Made by a program: the position numbers and the translations under genes
In this document: piece after piece, positions 34,672-44,318 of the stretch
How the letters are laid out: the number at the start of each line of letters is the position of its first letter
Numbering within the stretch: position 1 is the first letter of the stretch
Notes under the pieces: generated by a model
The model's database searches: none
What the model was told of the DNA's origin: nothing
What the model saw: the letters and a program-made list of their open reading frames with translations, nothing else
Source: Cytophagales bacterium
Lineage (GTDB): Bacteria > Bacteroidota > Bacteroidia > Cytophagales > Bernardetiaceae
Reading direction: 5' to 3'
Length of the DNA stretch: 64,000 nucleotides
Assembly (NCBI GenBank): GCA_013299045.1
Contig: JAAFJX010000001.1
Span: 124,001 to 188,000 of the forward strand

Positions 34672-35121
34672 TTAATTCTTAATAAACGCAATCAACTGGC
34701 GTTCTACGCGCCATTGCCGCGCAAATTTGAGCATACCCATAGCCTCCATCTCAGATATGTAGCCTTTATGATTGTTTGCACTCCATACTTTTTTGAGAAG
34801 TTCTATCCGAATTTCTTCATTTTGGGTTGCCATCATGCTATTAAGCCATTCCGTAGCGCGGTCTAGTGCGGTCAGAATATCTTGGCTTGCGAAGTCGCGT
34901 ACCCATGTTAATTCGTTTTCTGCACCTATTTCATTAGCAGTACGCACCAGAATCATCTCTTCTTCCGCGTCAAGACCGTGGAAGTTAAAGATGACATATT
35001 TAAGCAAAAGCAAAGACTTTTTATAATCGCTATCCATACAAAGTGCAATATACTCCTGAGAAGGCTCGGAGAGGTTAGGACTACCGCTAGATGATGCCGT
35101 TGTGTTTTTATCAGACTGCAA
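34672..35121 (-). CDS. hypothetical helical protein, upstream of the TPR gene
   Basis: 149 residues, soluble and mostly helical, without signal peptide. The second half (WLNSMMATQNEEIRIELLKKVW, then ISEMEAMGMLKFARQWRVE) is reminiscent of TerB-like helical proteins, but this is weak. Its stop is 2 bases before the TPR gene start, so the two are surely co-transcribed and probably coupled. The N-terminus is Ser/Thr-rich and likely disordered. I do not recognise it. Confidence 0.6.
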   Translation of the reverse strand: MQSDKNTTASSSGSPNLSEPSQEYIALCMDSDYKKSLLLLKYVIFNFHGLDAEEEMILVRTANEIGAENELTWVRDFASQDILTALDRATEWLNSMMATQNEEIRIELLKKVWSANNHKGYISEMEAMGMLKFARQWRVERQLIAFIKN

Positions 35122-35242
35122 AAATAGTTATTTAAAGGAGAATACAAAAATTTGATATTAAAAAAAGAACGCGCGAATCTATTTTTTATTGCTAATAAGC
35201 TGATTTTTTGGCAATAAGCTCCTACAATAATGATATTGATAT

Positions 35243-35782
35243 TTAAAAGCGACTTTTTTCTACAAAAAGGCGCGCCTCTTTGTATGGTGCCACTTTGCGC
35301 CAGTGCCAAATGCGCAAAACCTGAGCGAGCGCTAAACTACTCACGCCTATAATGAGTTGGTCTTGAGGAATATACTGTAAATTTTCTTTTTTGTAAAAAA
35401 CCGAAGCAGCCGCACCAAACAAAAAGCCACAACCCACAAAAGTAAGCGCACCGCGGAATCTATAGGCTGCTCTACGCCTGAAATAGAGCGTTTTGATGCG
35501 GTTGTAGTTTAAATGAAGCTGCGCATTTTGCAAGACCACCGCACTATCTGTGAAGCCTAAGGCAATATCTTCGTAAATGAGCTTTGGGCTTTCCTTGAGC
35601 TTAAATCGCAGCACCGAACCTTGTTGAATACTTAGCCGCTTGCCCTTGAAGGTCGTTATTCGCAGAATGTCTTGCGCCCAAAGAATTGGCGTGTAATGAC
35701 TACCAAGCAGGCATACGAATAGCAACATTAGCCTGACTATAAGCCATTTAATTTTCAGGAAGTAGACTATTTTTTCTGACAT
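35243..35782 (-). CDS. hypothetical membrane protein
   Basis: 179 residues: an N-terminal hydrophobic segment (about 11-36, probably signal peptide ending near ILWAQ), a beta-rich domain (RITTFKGKRLSIQQGSVLRFKLK, DSAVVLQNAQLHLNYNRIKTLYF) and a second membrane segment (about 110-130, FVGCGFLFGAAASVFY). The beta part looks like proteins that describe a surface or a pathway of unknown function in Cytophagales. It is 121 bases upstream of the helical gene and divergent from the sensor kinase. No family recognised. Confidence 0.6.
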   Translation of the reverse strand: MSEKIVYFLKIKWLIVRLMLLFVCLLGSHYTPILWAQDILRITTFKGKRLSIQQGSVLRFKLKESPKLIYEDIALGFTDSAVVLQNAQLHLNYNRIKTLYFRRRAAYRFRGALTFVGCGFLFGAAASVFYKKENLQYIPQDQLIIGVSSLALAQVLRIWHWRKVAPYKEARLFVEKSRF

Positions 35783-35916
35783 AGTGGTTGCCTATTTTTG
35801 TGCCGTCAAAGATAAGTATTTCTTGTTTAGTTAAACAATTACTTTCTAGTTAAAGATGTGGAGTTTGAGTAGATGCTAGGTATGTATATTTATTGCGCCC
35901 TGCCTTACATCAAAGC

Positions 35917-35946
35917 ATTGTTTATGCCTTAATTTTCTTATCTTTG
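35917..35946 (+). promoter_or_regulatory. promoter of the sensor kinase gene
   Basis: ATTG at 35917-35920, 18 bases, TATCTTTG at 35939-35946. The longer open frame begins at the GTG inside this -7 element, so the ATG at 35967 is the likely start. Confidence 0.55.
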
Positions 35947-35966
35947 TGCTTGTTAATACAAAAGCA

Positions 35967-37247
35967 ATGGGACGACACGCCATCAGGATAGTTTTGGTTT
36001 TGGCTATTGTGTCTATTTTAGGCATTCTTTCAGCACAAATTTATTGGTTGAGCATACTTTTAGACATCAAAGAGAAGCAGTTTAACCAAAGTATGTACAT
36101 TGCGCTGCGTAATGTGGCGCTCCGTATTGCTTCCTTTAACAAAAGCTCCATGGCAAGCCCTAACCCTGTCAGCCAGCTTTCGTCAAACTATTTTGTGGTA
36201 AACACGGACAGCAAAATTGACGCAAATATCCTTGAGCATTATCTTAAAGGTGAGTTTGCTGAGCGTGAGCTTTTTGTGGACTTTGAGTACGGTATTTATA
36301 ATTGTGAAAGCGACCGCATGGTTTATGGCAACTATGTCAGCTACGATAATAGCAGTAAGGCCAATCGCATTAGTACTGATTTGCCTAAATGGAGCGAATA
36401 CAACTATTATTTTGGCGTTAGGATTCCGTCCAGAATGTCCTATATTTCCAATCAAGTTGGTATTTGGATATTTATGACTCTTATTTTGGCTGTTGTTATT
36501 GTGTTTTTTGGCTACACTATTTTTGTTATCCTAAAGCAAAGACGGCTCTCGGAAGTACAAAAGAGTTTTATTAACAACATGACGCATGAGTTCAAAACGC
36601 CAATTTCTACCATTGCTATTTCAGCAGAAGTGCTTTTGAACCCCAAGATAGGCGAACAACCACAGCGCTTGCAAAACTACGCAAACATTATAAAAAGCGA
36701 GAATATGCGCTTGAAGAACCAAGTAGAAAAAGTGTTGCAAATGGCTAAAATTGAAAAGGAAAAACTAACACTCAAAAAAGAGGATTTTGCGCTTAATGAA
36801 CTCTTAGAGGAGATTAGCCAAAACATGAATCCAAAAATCAAAGAGGTTGAGGGGCAGCTTATCTTGCATATTGAAGCATCTGAAGGGCTTTTTATTAATG
36901 CAGACCGCATTCACCTCACCAATGTTTATTATAATCTTATTGATAATGCTCTAAAATACACTGAAAATAAGCCAGAAATTGTTATACAAACCTCAAAAAC
37001 AGAAAAAAGCCTAGAGGTAACCGTCAAGGATAACGGTATAGGTATTGCCAAAGAATATCAGAAGAAGATATTTGAGCAATTCTACCGCGTACCTACTGGC
37101 GATGTACATGATGTAAAAGGCTTCGGCTTGGGCCTGAACTATGTTAGCTTAGTCATCAAAGCACACCGCTGGCGCTTACGTGTTGAGAGCGAGCTCAAAA
37201 GAGGCAGTACTTTTACAGTGGCTGTTCCTCTGTCATACATAAAATAG
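35967..37247 (+). CDS. two-component sensor histidine kinase, RprX-like
   Basis: 426 residues. Membrane segments at about 8-30 and 164-188 enclose a periplasmic sensor of about 130 residues. HisKA carries the phosphorylated histidine in NNMTHEFKTP (His207); the HATPase part shows N-box YYNLIDNALKY, G1 VKDNGIGI, F-box EQFYRVPTG, and G2 GFGLGLNYV. It would phosphorylate a response regulator in the cytoplasm. In many Bacteroidota such kinases sit next to an RprY-type regulator; here the next gene is an lptD-like gene and no regulator is near, so the kinase is an orphan. Its place next to an outer-membrane assembly gene makes envelope sensing a guess only. Confidence 0.92.
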   Translation: MGRHAIRIVLVLAIVSILGILSAQIYWLSILLDIKEKQFNQSMYIALRNVALRIASFNKSSMASPNPVSQLSSNYFVVNTDSKIDANILEHYLKGEFAERELFVDFEYGIYNCESDRMVYGNYVSYDNSSKANRISTDLPKWSEYNYYFGVRIPSRMSYISNQVGIWIFMTLILAVVIVFFGYTIFVILKQRRLSEVQKSFINNMTHEFKTPISTIAISAEVLLNPKIGEQPQRLQNYANIIKSENMRLKNQVEKVLQMAKIEKEKLTLKKEDFALNELLEEISQNMNPKIKEVEGQLILHIEASEGLFINADRIHLTNVYYNLIDNALKYTENKPEIVIQTSKTEKSLEVTVKDNGIGIAKEYQKKIFEQFYRVPTGDVHDVKGFGLGLNYVSLVIKAHRWRLRVESELKRGSTFTVAVPLSYIK

Positions 37248-37382
37248 GCAAATGCACTGCAAAAACACACGATGAAGGTTAAAATATAGCCACACCTATT
37301 CGCCGCTCTTTTCAGTTATAGCCACACAAAAGCGTGCTTAGCTGTTAAATTTTCATAAGAAAGTGGCATTTTGCTGGCCGCT

Positions 37383-37414
37383 TTTGAAAAATAATGAATA
37401 AGATTGTACTTTTG
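37383..37414 (+). promoter_or_regulatory. strong promoter of the LptD-like gene
   Basis: TTTG at 37383-37386, 20 bases, TACTTTTG at 37407-37414. The open frame starts at 37394, inside this promoter, which excludes that start and points to the ATG at 37481. Confidence 0.7.
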
Positions 37415-37480
37415 CGCTGTTCCTTTAGGTGCAACTCCTGCCCCTTGCGCTCAACAAAGACCTTCCCGACTTCTAAAACG

Positions 37481-40102
37481 ATGCCTATTTTGTTACGCTT
37501 TTTTTACGTCATTCTATTCGGTAGCCTCCTTGTAGGCTTGCTGACAACGGAAGTAACTCATGCACAAACAACAGTCCGCACGCTTAAAGATAGTACGAAC
37601 AAGTCATCTACCGACACACTCAACTTGGATTCGCTGGCTGCAAAGAGCGATTTCAAGACCACCATTAAATATTCTGCTCAAGATTCTATCATTTTTGATG
37701 TAGAGCGGAATACGGTCATGATGTATAATAGCAGTAAAATTGATTATGGAGACATAAACCTCACTGCCGAAAGAATAGACATCAACTGGGACAGGAAGCT
37801 CATTACTGCAAATGGTATAGAAGATACCACAACGGGCGAACAAAAAGGCCTCCCTGTTTTTAAACAAGGCGATTCGGAATACAATTCAACAGGCATTGCC
37901 TATAATTATCAAACGCGGCGGGCTATAGTAACGGGCTTCACGACCAAAGAAGGCGAAGGTTTCATTCACAGCGAAAAAGCCAAGCGTATAGACGATGATA
38001 CCTACTATGCCAAAGACAATGTTTATACTACTTGCGACCTCCCACACCCTCATTTTGGTATTCGTTCCAAAAAGATTAAGTATATCACTCAAAAACAGAT
38101 TATTTCAGGGCCTTTCAATCTTGAAGTAGCGAGTGTGCCTACCCCACTAGGCTTTCCTTTTGCCATTGTGCCTTTGCCCAAGCGCCGTGCAAGTGGTATC
38201 ATTATTCCTGCTTATGGCGAAGTACGCGACCGAGGCTTCTTCTTACGGAATGGCGGATTTTATTGGGCTATCAGCGATTACATGGATTTAACCCTGCTCG
38301 GAGAGGTTTACTCCAAAGGTGGTGTGGGTGGTTCGGTAGCCTATCGGTATAAAAAACGTTATTTTTATGATGGCAACTTCCTTTTTACACTCAATAGCCG
38401 CACACAGGGCGAGCGCGGTACGCCACAATTCGCCCGCGCCAACGACTTTCGCCTCACCTGGTCGCACACACCCGTTAGCCGTGGCAATAGCCGTTTTTCG
38501 GCAAACGTAAACTTAGGGACGAGCACTTTTAATCAGCGTTATTCCTTCAATACACAAAACTTCTTGTCCAACACGCTCAACTCTAGCATTAACTTTTCAC
38601 ACAATTTTGTTGGTACGCCATTTAATATGAGCGCTAGTTTAAGACACAATCAAAACGTTCAAACTGACATAACCAAAGTTGTTCCACAAGCCTCTTTGAA
38701 TATGAACCGCTTGCAACCATTTAAGCGTTTCGTCCGAAAGCAAAGTTCTTTGATAGGACAAATCAACTTTGCCTACAATTCTGATTTTCAAGGCGAAATT
38801 ACAAACCTATTAGGGGCAGGCTCTGGTGGTGGGAGTTTCCGACAGGCCGATGTACCCAAAAAAGATACGATTGGTTTCAATCTAACCAACATGAGCGAGC
38901 TTTTACAAACTTTTATGCCGGCAGCACGGCATAGCATACCTATTTCCACATCTGGAACAATAGCGCGCTACTTTACTTTTTCACCGTCATTCAACTACAA
39001 CGAAACTTGGTATTTTCAGCGCTATAATTACAGCTATCGGAACGCTGATACCGTGGACGTGGATACTGTGCGTGGCTTTAGCCGTTTTTATAATTACAGT
39101 AGCAGCGTATCCTTTACAACACAGGTCTATACGACTGCCCAGTTTAAAGGCAAAATACAAGCTGTTAGGCATTTAATGACCCCAACTATATCTTTCAACT
39201 ACACGCCTGACTTCGGCAAAGAGCAATACAAGTTTTTTCAGGAAACGCAAGTTAATGCAAGAGGCGACGTACAAAAACTACCTCGTTATAGCGGACTCTA
39301 TGGCTCACCGAGCCAAGGAGAAGTGGGTTCTATTAGTGTTGATTTGAACAACAGTATAGAAATGAAGATTAGAAACCGCGACCCAGACGAAAAACCCAAA
39401 AAAATAGCACTCTTGCAAGGCCTTAGCTTTAGTGGCAACTATAACTTCATTGCGGACTCTTTCAAATTATCTAATATCAACATGAATGCCCGTACCACTC
39501 TCTTTGGCAAATTAAGTGTAAACATGAACGCTAACATAGACCCTTACACCTACCTCTTTGTGAGCTTAGACACTGCCACAGGCCAGGCTAGGCAGAACCG
39601 CGTAAGTCAGTATGCGTGGCAAACTGGCAATGGTATAGGTAACTTAAAAGCAGCAGGTCTTGCATTTAGTTATAGTTTCAATAAAAAGGATACTAAAAAA
39701 ACATCAGAGAAAGGTTCGCCTGAGCAAGTGAACGAGATTAATAATAACTCAGCCCAATACGTGGACTTTACGCTGCCTTGGCAACTCAGTATCAGTACTA
39801 ACTTGAGTTACAGCAAAGAAGGATTCAGTAAAGCCAATGTAACCAATACAGTCAATTTTAACGGCGAGCTTTTGCTTACCCCCAAGTGGAAAGTTACCTT
39901 TAGCTCAGGTTATGACTTTAAGGCAAAAGACCTGTCATACACCACTTTTACTATTTTTCGCGACCTGCATTGCTGGCAGATGAACGTTACCTGGATACCT
40001 TTTGGGCCGCGTCAATCTTATACACTAGACCTGGGTGTCAAAGCAGCCGTTTTGCAAGACCTCAAGCTATCGCGCCGAAATAACTGGTACGATAACCGCT
40101 AA
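37481..40102 (+). CDS. LptD-like outer-membrane LPS-assembly protein
   Basis: 873 residues. The signal peptide ends around residue 27 (VTHAQ). An OstA/LptD-type jellyroll domain follows (about 50-230: DINWDRKLITANGIED, YQTRRAIVTGFTTKEGEGF, HFGIRSKKIKYI and TPLGFPFAIVPLPKRRASGIIIP), and then a large barrel of about 600 residues ending in aromatic strands. LptD inserts lipopolysaccharide in the outer membrane with LptE. The Bacteroidota form is long and divergent. It converges on dut with 14 bases between stops. Residues DTVDVDTVRGF near the middle and many Asn/Tyr loops are typical of surface loops. I call it LptD-like since only the jellyroll is clear. Confidence 0.85.
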   Translation: MPILLRFFYVILFGSLLVGLLTTEVTHAQTTVRTLKDSTNKSSTDTLNLDSLAAKSDFKTTIKYSAQDSIIFDVERNTVMMYNSSKIDYGDINLTAERIDINWDRKLITANGIEDTTTGEQKGLPVFKQGDSEYNSTGIAYNYQTRRAIVTGFTTKEGEGFIHSEKAKRIDDDTYYAKDNVYTTCDLPHPHFGIRSKKIKYITQKQIISGPFNLEVASVPTPLGFPFAIVPLPKRRASGIIIPAYGEVRDRGFFLRNGGFYWAISDYMDLTLLGEVYSKGGVGGSVAYRYKKRYFYDGNFLFTLNSRTQGERGTPQFARANDFRLTWSHTPVSRGNSRFSANVNLGTSTFNQRYSFNTQNFLSNTLNSSINFSHNFVGTPFNMSASLRHNQNVQTDITKVVPQASLNMNRLQPFKRFVRKQSSLIGQINFAYNSDFQGEITNLLGAGSGGGSFRQADVPKKDTIGFNLTNMSELLQTFMPAARHSIPISTSGTIARYFTFSPSFNYNETWYFQRYNYSYRNADTVDVDTVRGFSRFYNYSSSVSFTTQVYTTAQFKGKIQAVRHLMTPTISFNYTPDFGKEQYKFFQETQVNARGDVQKLPRYSGLYGSPSQGEVGSISVDLNNSIEMKIRNRDPDEKPKKIALLQGLSFSGNYNFIADSFKLSNINMNARTTLFGKLSVNMNANIDPYTYLFVSLDTATGQARQNRVSQYAWQTGNGIGNLKAAGLAFSYSFNKKDTKKTSEKGSPEQVNEINNNSAQYVDFTLPWQLSISTNLSYSKEGFSKANVTNTVNFNGELLLTPKWKVTFSSGYDFKAKDLSYTTFTIFRDLHCWQMNVTWIPFGPRQSYTLDLGVKAAVLQDLKLSRRNNWYDNR

Positions 40103-40116
40103 ACTAAAAGAGTCCT

Positions 40117-40551
40117 TCAGACACCAGTGCTGCCGTAGCCACCACTACCGCGTTCCGTCTCATTGAGTTGGCCAACACTCTGCCAGTTCACCCTAGCATG
40201 AGCCGCCACTACCATCTGAGCAATGCGCTCGCCAACTTCTATACGTTGCACTTCCTGTGAAAGATTAATGAGCAAAACCTTAATCTCACCCCGGTAATCT
40301 GCATCTATTGTGCCAGGAGAGTTTAAAACTGTTAGCCCTCTTTTGAGAGCCAAACCGCTGCGTGGTCGTACTTGAGCCTCATAGCCAAGCGGAAGTTCTA
40401 TAAATAAGCCAGTAGGCACTAGTACACGCTCCATGGGTGCAAGTAAAAGCGTTTCGGCTATGTTCGCACAAATATCCATGCCAGCCGAAGCCGCTGTATG
40501 ATACTCCGGATTGGGATAGGCCGAGCGGTTGATAATTTTAACTTCAAGCAT
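40117..40551 (-). CDS. dut: deoxyuridine 5'-triphosphate nucleotidohydrolase
   Basis: 144 residues with all five trimeric dUTPase motifs in order: SAGMDI (1), RPRSGLA (2), TIDADYRGE (3), GERIAQMV (4) and the glycine-rich [10 protein letters not shown] (5). It hydrolyses dUTP to dUMP and pyrophosphate, keeping uracil out of DNA and supplying dTMP synthesis. The upstream frame is longer (to 40809), but it would overlap the ppk gene; the ATG at 40551 gives the family length. It lies 13 bases after the ppk1 stop on the same strand, so the two form an operon. Confidence 0.95.
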   Translation of the reverse strand: MLEVKIINRSAYPNPEYHTAASAGMDICANIAETLLLAPMERVLVPTGLFIELPLGYEAQVRPRSGLALKRGLTVLNSPGTIDADYRGEIKVLLINLSQEVQRIEVGERIAQMVVAAHARVNWQSVGQLNETERGSGGYGSTGV

Positions 40552-40564
40552 ATTTTTTGGGCGG

Positions 40565-42655
40565 TCAGATAGCGTTTGCAGAACCTTTTTTAACTTTACT
40601 GGCGTTTTCTTCATTGCGTTTTTTGAGCCACTTATAAATATCCATTTGCGCACGTACAGGCGGCTCGTTGGGGCCTCGTTGTTTGCGTATGCAGGGGAGC
40701 TCTGGATTAACAATGTATGAAGATGTAGTATTGTCTTTGAGTTGTAGCTCAATAACCTTGAAGATATCAGCTTTGAGCTTGGGGTCAAGAAGGGGGAAGG
40801 CCACCTCAATACGCGACGATAAATTGCGGCGCATCCAATCCGCAGAGGCTAAATAAACATCATTTTTGCCATTGTTATGGAATATAAAAATACGGGCGTG
40901 TTCCAAATACTTGTCCACAATTCGCATGACTTCCATATTAGGGTGTATTTGAGGGTTCACACAACACACACTGCGCGCAATGATTTGTACTTTCACGCCA
41001 TTTTGAGCCGCTTCATAAAGCGCATCTATCATTTGGCGGTCTTCCAAATTATTCAATTTAATAAGAATATGCCCTTTGATACCGGCGCGGACATGGTCTA
41101 TCTCTCTTTGGATAAATTCCAAGAAAGTTTGCCGCATATTAAACTTAGAAACAAGCAGATTCCTGAAAACTGGCTGCTCGTCTTGGTTGTCCAAGAAGTC
41201 AAAAATACGTTCAAGCTCTGAAACCAAAGATTTATTGGAAGTTAAAAGGCCATAGTCGCAATAAATGCCTGCCGTAATTTCGTTGAAGTTGCCAGTACCG
41301 AAATAGCCATAAGTTTCTAGTCCACCTTTATCATTGAGGCGTTTTATGAGCGCTGTTTTTGCATGGACTTTCAGGCCAGGGAGGCTATAAATGATTTTTA
41401 CACCCGCAAGTTCTAGTTCCTTTGCCCACTTAATGTTATTAGCCTCATCAAAACGCGCTTTAACTTCTACAAAAACCGTTACCTTTTTTCCATTGCGCGT
41501 GGCGCTAATCAAAGCATTCGCTACAAAAGAATTAACAGCAATACGATACACCATAACACGAATCTCTCTCACGTCAGGGTCTATGGCGGCCTCGCTAAAA
41601 AGGCGCAAAACATAATCGTAGGAGTGATAAGGAAAATGCAATAAAAAGTCTTTGCGGCGTGCGCAATCCAGTAAGTAGTCAGACTTATCCAGCTCGGGGT
41701 GAGGCAAATATGGCAGACTAGGGCTTTCTAACTGTGGTTTGAGCGGGTTTGGCAGTTTCATTAAGTCAAAAAAACTGTGATATCGCGCTCCACGCACACA
41801 ATCTTCACCCTTTAGGCTAAATAGTTTCTGTAAGGTATCCAAAAAGGCGGGTGTAATCTTTCCGTCATAAATAAAGCGGGACGGCACACCCAGATTGCGC
41901 TTTTCAAGTTTTTTCTTGACCATGTTCACCACATCACTGCCATATTCATCTTCCAGGTTGAGGTCTGCATCGCGGTTCATTTTTATAGCCACACACTCTT
42001 CTATTTCATAGCCAGGAAAGACGACCTTCAGGTTCATTTTGATAAGATCGTCCAGAAAAATATAGAAGTAGTTTCCATTCAGTTGCGGTAGCTGCCAAAA
42101 TCTATCTAACTTGTCAGACGGAATGTTGAGTAAAGCCATGGCTTTCACGCCTTTACGGCTGATGCGAATAGCAAAATAGAGCGCTCGGTTTTGCAAAAAA
42201 GGGGCTTTTTTGTCCAAAGAAAGGTACACAGGCTGCAAATAGCCCAGTATCTTTGTTTTGAACAGATGCACCGCCATGACTTGGTGCTCTGGTTCAAGAT
42301 GAGAGTTTTTGTACAGCACAATGCCGTGTTTGGCAAGTTCTGGCAGAATGGTCTGTCTGTAAATCTGCCCCATCAAAGCACGATGCTTCTCTATCTCTGC
42401 ATGAATGCGGTCTAGTACAGACTGCGTAGGCGTTAGGCTTATCTCATTTTCATCATCGTAGCGGTCTTTTTCCTTTACTTTGAGCATACGGCGCAAGTAA
42501 GCCACTCGCACACGATAAAACTCGTCCAGATTAGAAGAGTATATAGCCAAAAACTTAATTCTTTCGTAAATAGGCAAGTTTTGGTCTTGGGCTTCTTGTA
42601 GAACTCTAAAATTAAAAGAAAGCCAAGATAAGTCGCGGTCGTAGTAATTGGGCAT
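40565..42655 (-). CDS. ppk1: polyphosphate kinase 1
   Basis: 696 residues. The N-terminal domain starts [16 protein letters not shown], the PPK1 hallmark; the head domain and the two catalytic C-terminal domains follow, with [14 protein letters not shown], the phosphorylated histidine in [10 protein letters not shown], and YFGTGNFNE, then [11 protein letters not shown] and [18 protein letters not shown]1 makes polyphosphate from ATP, reversibly, at the inner membrane. The longer frame starts at a TTG (42691); the ATG at 42655 begins the conserved part. A -7 element reads CAAAAATA on the plus strand at 42689-42696. It is followed by dut in the same operon. Confidence 0.96.
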   Translation of the reverse strand: MPNYYDRDLSWLSFNFRVLQEAQDQNLPIYERIKFLAIYSSNLDEFYRVRVAYLRRMLKVKEKDRYDDENEISLTPTQSVLDRIHAEIEKHRALMGQIYRQTILPELAKHGIVLYKNSHLEPEHQVMAVHLFKTKILGYLQPVYLSLDKKAPFLQNRALYFAIRISRKGVKAMALLNIPSDKLDRFWQLPQLNGNYFYIFLDDLIKMNLKVVFPGYEIEECVAIKMNRDADLNLEDEYGSDVVNMVKKKLEKRNLGVPSRFIYDGKITPAFLDTLQKLFSLKGEDCVRGARYHSFFDLMKLPNPLKPQLESPSLPYLPHPELDKSDYLLDCARRKDFLLHFPYHSYDYVLRLFSEAAIDPDVREIRVMVYRIAVNSFVANALISATRNGKKVTVFVEVKARFDEANNIKWAKELELAGVKIIYSLPGLKVHAKTALIKRLNDKGGLETYGYFGTGNFNEITAGIYCDYGLLTSNKSLVSELERIFDFLDNQDEQPVFRNLLVSKFNMRQTFLEFIQREIDHVRAGIKGHILIKLNNLEDRQMIDALYEAAQNGVKVQIIARSVCCVNPQIHPNMEVMRIVDKYLEHARIFIFHNNGKNDVYLASADWMRRNLSSRIEVAFPLLDPKLKADIFKVIELQLKDNTTSSYIVNPELPCIRKQRGPNEPPVRAQMDIYKWLKKRNEENASKVKKGSANAI

Positions 42656-42839
42656 GGTTTTTTTCTGTACGGCTTGAAATATTATGCTCAAAAATAGTTC
42701 TATTTAGACTGAAAGCCTATTTTAGAGGGAGGATTTATGAAAAATTAAAAAATTGTTCAAATTAGGTTCATAACGCAAGGCAATACAACACCAGGCCATA
42801 AGCCACGAAAGCTAAAAAGATTCGTAAGTACGATTAATG

Positions 42840-42869
42840 TTGCAAAGCCAAAAAAAGTATGTAGTTTTG
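42840..42869 (+). promoter_or_regulatory. promoter of the enoyl-CoA hydratase gene
   Basis: TTG at 42840-42842, 19 bases, TAGTTTTG at 42862-42869; the ATG at 42903 follows after 33 bases. It argues against the longer frame beginning at 42837. Confidence 0.6.
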
Positions 42870-42902
42870 CACTTCCATTTTATCAACAAGATTGAGAGGA
42901 TT

Positions 42903-43682
42903 ATGCAATTTGAAAACCTGCTTCTTAGCCTTCATGAGGGCGTACTGACCATTACCATTAATCGAGAAAAGAAACTCAACGCGCTGAATATTCAAACCAT
43001 AGAAGAACTCAGCCAAGCTTTTGATTACGTGTACGATACCGCCGAAGTGAAGGCCGTTATCCTGACAGGCGCTGGCGAAAAGGCTTTTGTTGCAGGCGCA
43101 GACATTGCAGAAATTGCAGCCCTGACCGACATCAACGCACGTAAGTTTGTAGAAAACGGCCAAAGTGTTTTTGCGCGCATAGAAAACTGCCCTAAGGTAG
43201 TCGTTGCTGCTATTAACGGCTTCGCACTTGGCGGCGGCTGCGAATTGGCCATGGCTTGTCATTTACGCGTAGCGGCAGATAATGCACGCTTTGGGCAACC
43301 TGAAGTCAATTTGGGCGTTATTCCTGGTTATGGTGGGACACAGCGCCTGCCTATACTTATCGGAAAAACCAAGGCTATGGAGTTGATTCTTACTGGCGAT
43401 ATTATTCAAGCGCCCGAAGCACTTGCTCTTGGCCTTGTCAATTATGCCGTCCCTGCTACTGAACTTCTAGCAAAATGCCATGAGATAATTGCCAAAATAC
43501 TCACCAAAGCCCCTCCTGCTATTGGCAATGCCATCAGCGCCATTAATGCAGTCTATCATTCAGGCGTAAATGGCTACCAAAGTGAGGCCAACGCATTCGC
43601 AAACTGCTGTAAAACTCTAGACTTTAAAGAAGGAACAGCGGCCTTTATGGAAAAACGCAAGCCTGTTTTTCAAGGAAAGTAG
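42903..43682 (+). CDS. enoyl-CoA hydratase/isomerase (crotonase family)
   Basis: 259 residues. Oxyanion-hole loops are AGEKAFVAGADIAEI and GFALGGGCELAMACH; the two catalytic glutamates of hydratases are present in GGGCELA and PEVNLGVIPGYGGTQRL. The C-terminal KTLDFKEGTAAFMEKRKPVFQGK is a normal crotonase tail. It should hydrate 2-enoyl-CoA in fatty acid oxidation or a related pathway. No other beta-oxidation gene is next to it. The start is the ATG after the promoter. Confidence 0.92.
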   Translation: MQFENLLLSLHEGVLTITINREKKLNALNIQTIEELSQAFDYVYDTAEVKAVILTGAGEKAFVAGADIAEIAALTDINARKFVENGQSVFARIENCPKVVVAAINGFALGGGCELAMACHLRVAADNARFGQPEVNLGVIPGYGGTQRLPILIGKTKAMELILTGDIIQAPEALALGLVNYAVPATELLAKCHEIIAKILTKAPPAIGNAISAINAVYHSGVNGYQSEANAFANCCKTLDFKEGTAAFMEKRKPVFQGK

Positions 43683-43708
43683 GCCAGCCACTATTCTAAT
43701 AACAACAA

Positions 43709-43742
43709 AAAAAGGGTGTCTTCTTTTGAAAGCACCCTTTTT
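43709..43742. terminator. bidirectional terminator between echA-type gene and rsfS
   Basis: Arms AAAGGGTG (43711-43718) and CACCCTTT (43733-43740) with flanking A and T tracts, lying between the convergent hydratase and rsfS genes; an inner CTTC/GAAG part closes the loop. Confidence 0.75.
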
Positions 43743-43767
43743 ACTTATTGAATTTTTGTCTTTTTTC

Positions 43768-44139
43768 TTACTCCGAAGGAACTCTTGTCATGGGAGCATC
43801 ACCCCAAAGCGTTTCTAACTCGTAGTATTCACGGCGACTTTTCTGAAAAACATGAACCACAACAGAAACGTAGTCCAGCAGTATCCACTCTTTGTTTTCG
43901 CGTCCTTCCAAATGCCACGGCAACTCGCCAGATGCTTTATGAATTTCTGCCTCAACGGATAGCGCCACAGTATCCACGTGATTGTTTGAAGTACCTGTAG
44001 CAATAATAAAATAATCTGCTACGGCTTTCTTAATGTTTCGGAGGTCTAGAACTACAATATCTTGGGCTTTCTTTTCTAATAAGCCTTTGATAGCGAGCAT
44101 ATTCAACTCGTTTGCACCTAAAGTTTGTGTTGCTGTCAT
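43768..44139 (-). CDS. rsfS: ribosome silencing factor (Iojap/RsfS)
   Basis: 123 residues, normal size. Markers are LEKKAQDIVVLDLRNIKKAVADYFIIATG-type sequence (in pieces: KKAQDIVVLDLR, ADYFIIATGTSNNHV), GELPWHLEGRENKEWILLDYVSVVVHVF, and REYYELETLWGDAP. RsfS binds L14 and blocks subunit joining in starvation. It lies 180 bases from the gldJ-like gene end and converges on the hydratase gene. Not co-transcribed with the usual nadD neighbour. Confidence 0.93.
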   Translation of the reverse strand: MTATQTLGANELNMLAIKGLLEKKAQDIVVLDLRNIKKAVADYFIIATGTSNNHVDTVALSVEAEIHKASGELPWHLEGRENKEWILLDYVSVVVHVFQKSRREYYELETLWGDAPMTRVPSE

Positions 44140-44256
44140 CTTTTTGGATTAGTGTGGACAATTATTTAACAAAACGCAACTTCTAAATTTATATACGCAA
44201 ATATATGGCAAAAGATTCATATTTGATGATAGCGAACAAGAAACTTGCAAAAAAAG

Positions 44257-44287
44257 CAGAAGCACAAGGACTATCCCCGTGCTTCTG
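44257..44287 (-). terminator. terminator of the gldJ-like gene
   Basis: CAGAAGCAC (44257-44265) pairs with GTGCTTCTG (44279-44287), 9 base pairs; on the minus strand the hairpin is followed by GCTTTTTTGC. It begins 32 bases after the gldJ stop. Confidence 0.75.
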
Positions 44288-44318
44288 TTATTTTTATAAG
44301 AGCCTAGAACAGCAAGTT

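Noticed and set aside
40552-40809. longer dUTPase with an N-terminal extension
   Set aside because: It would overlap the ppk1 gene by over 200 bases, and the family starts at MLEVKI.
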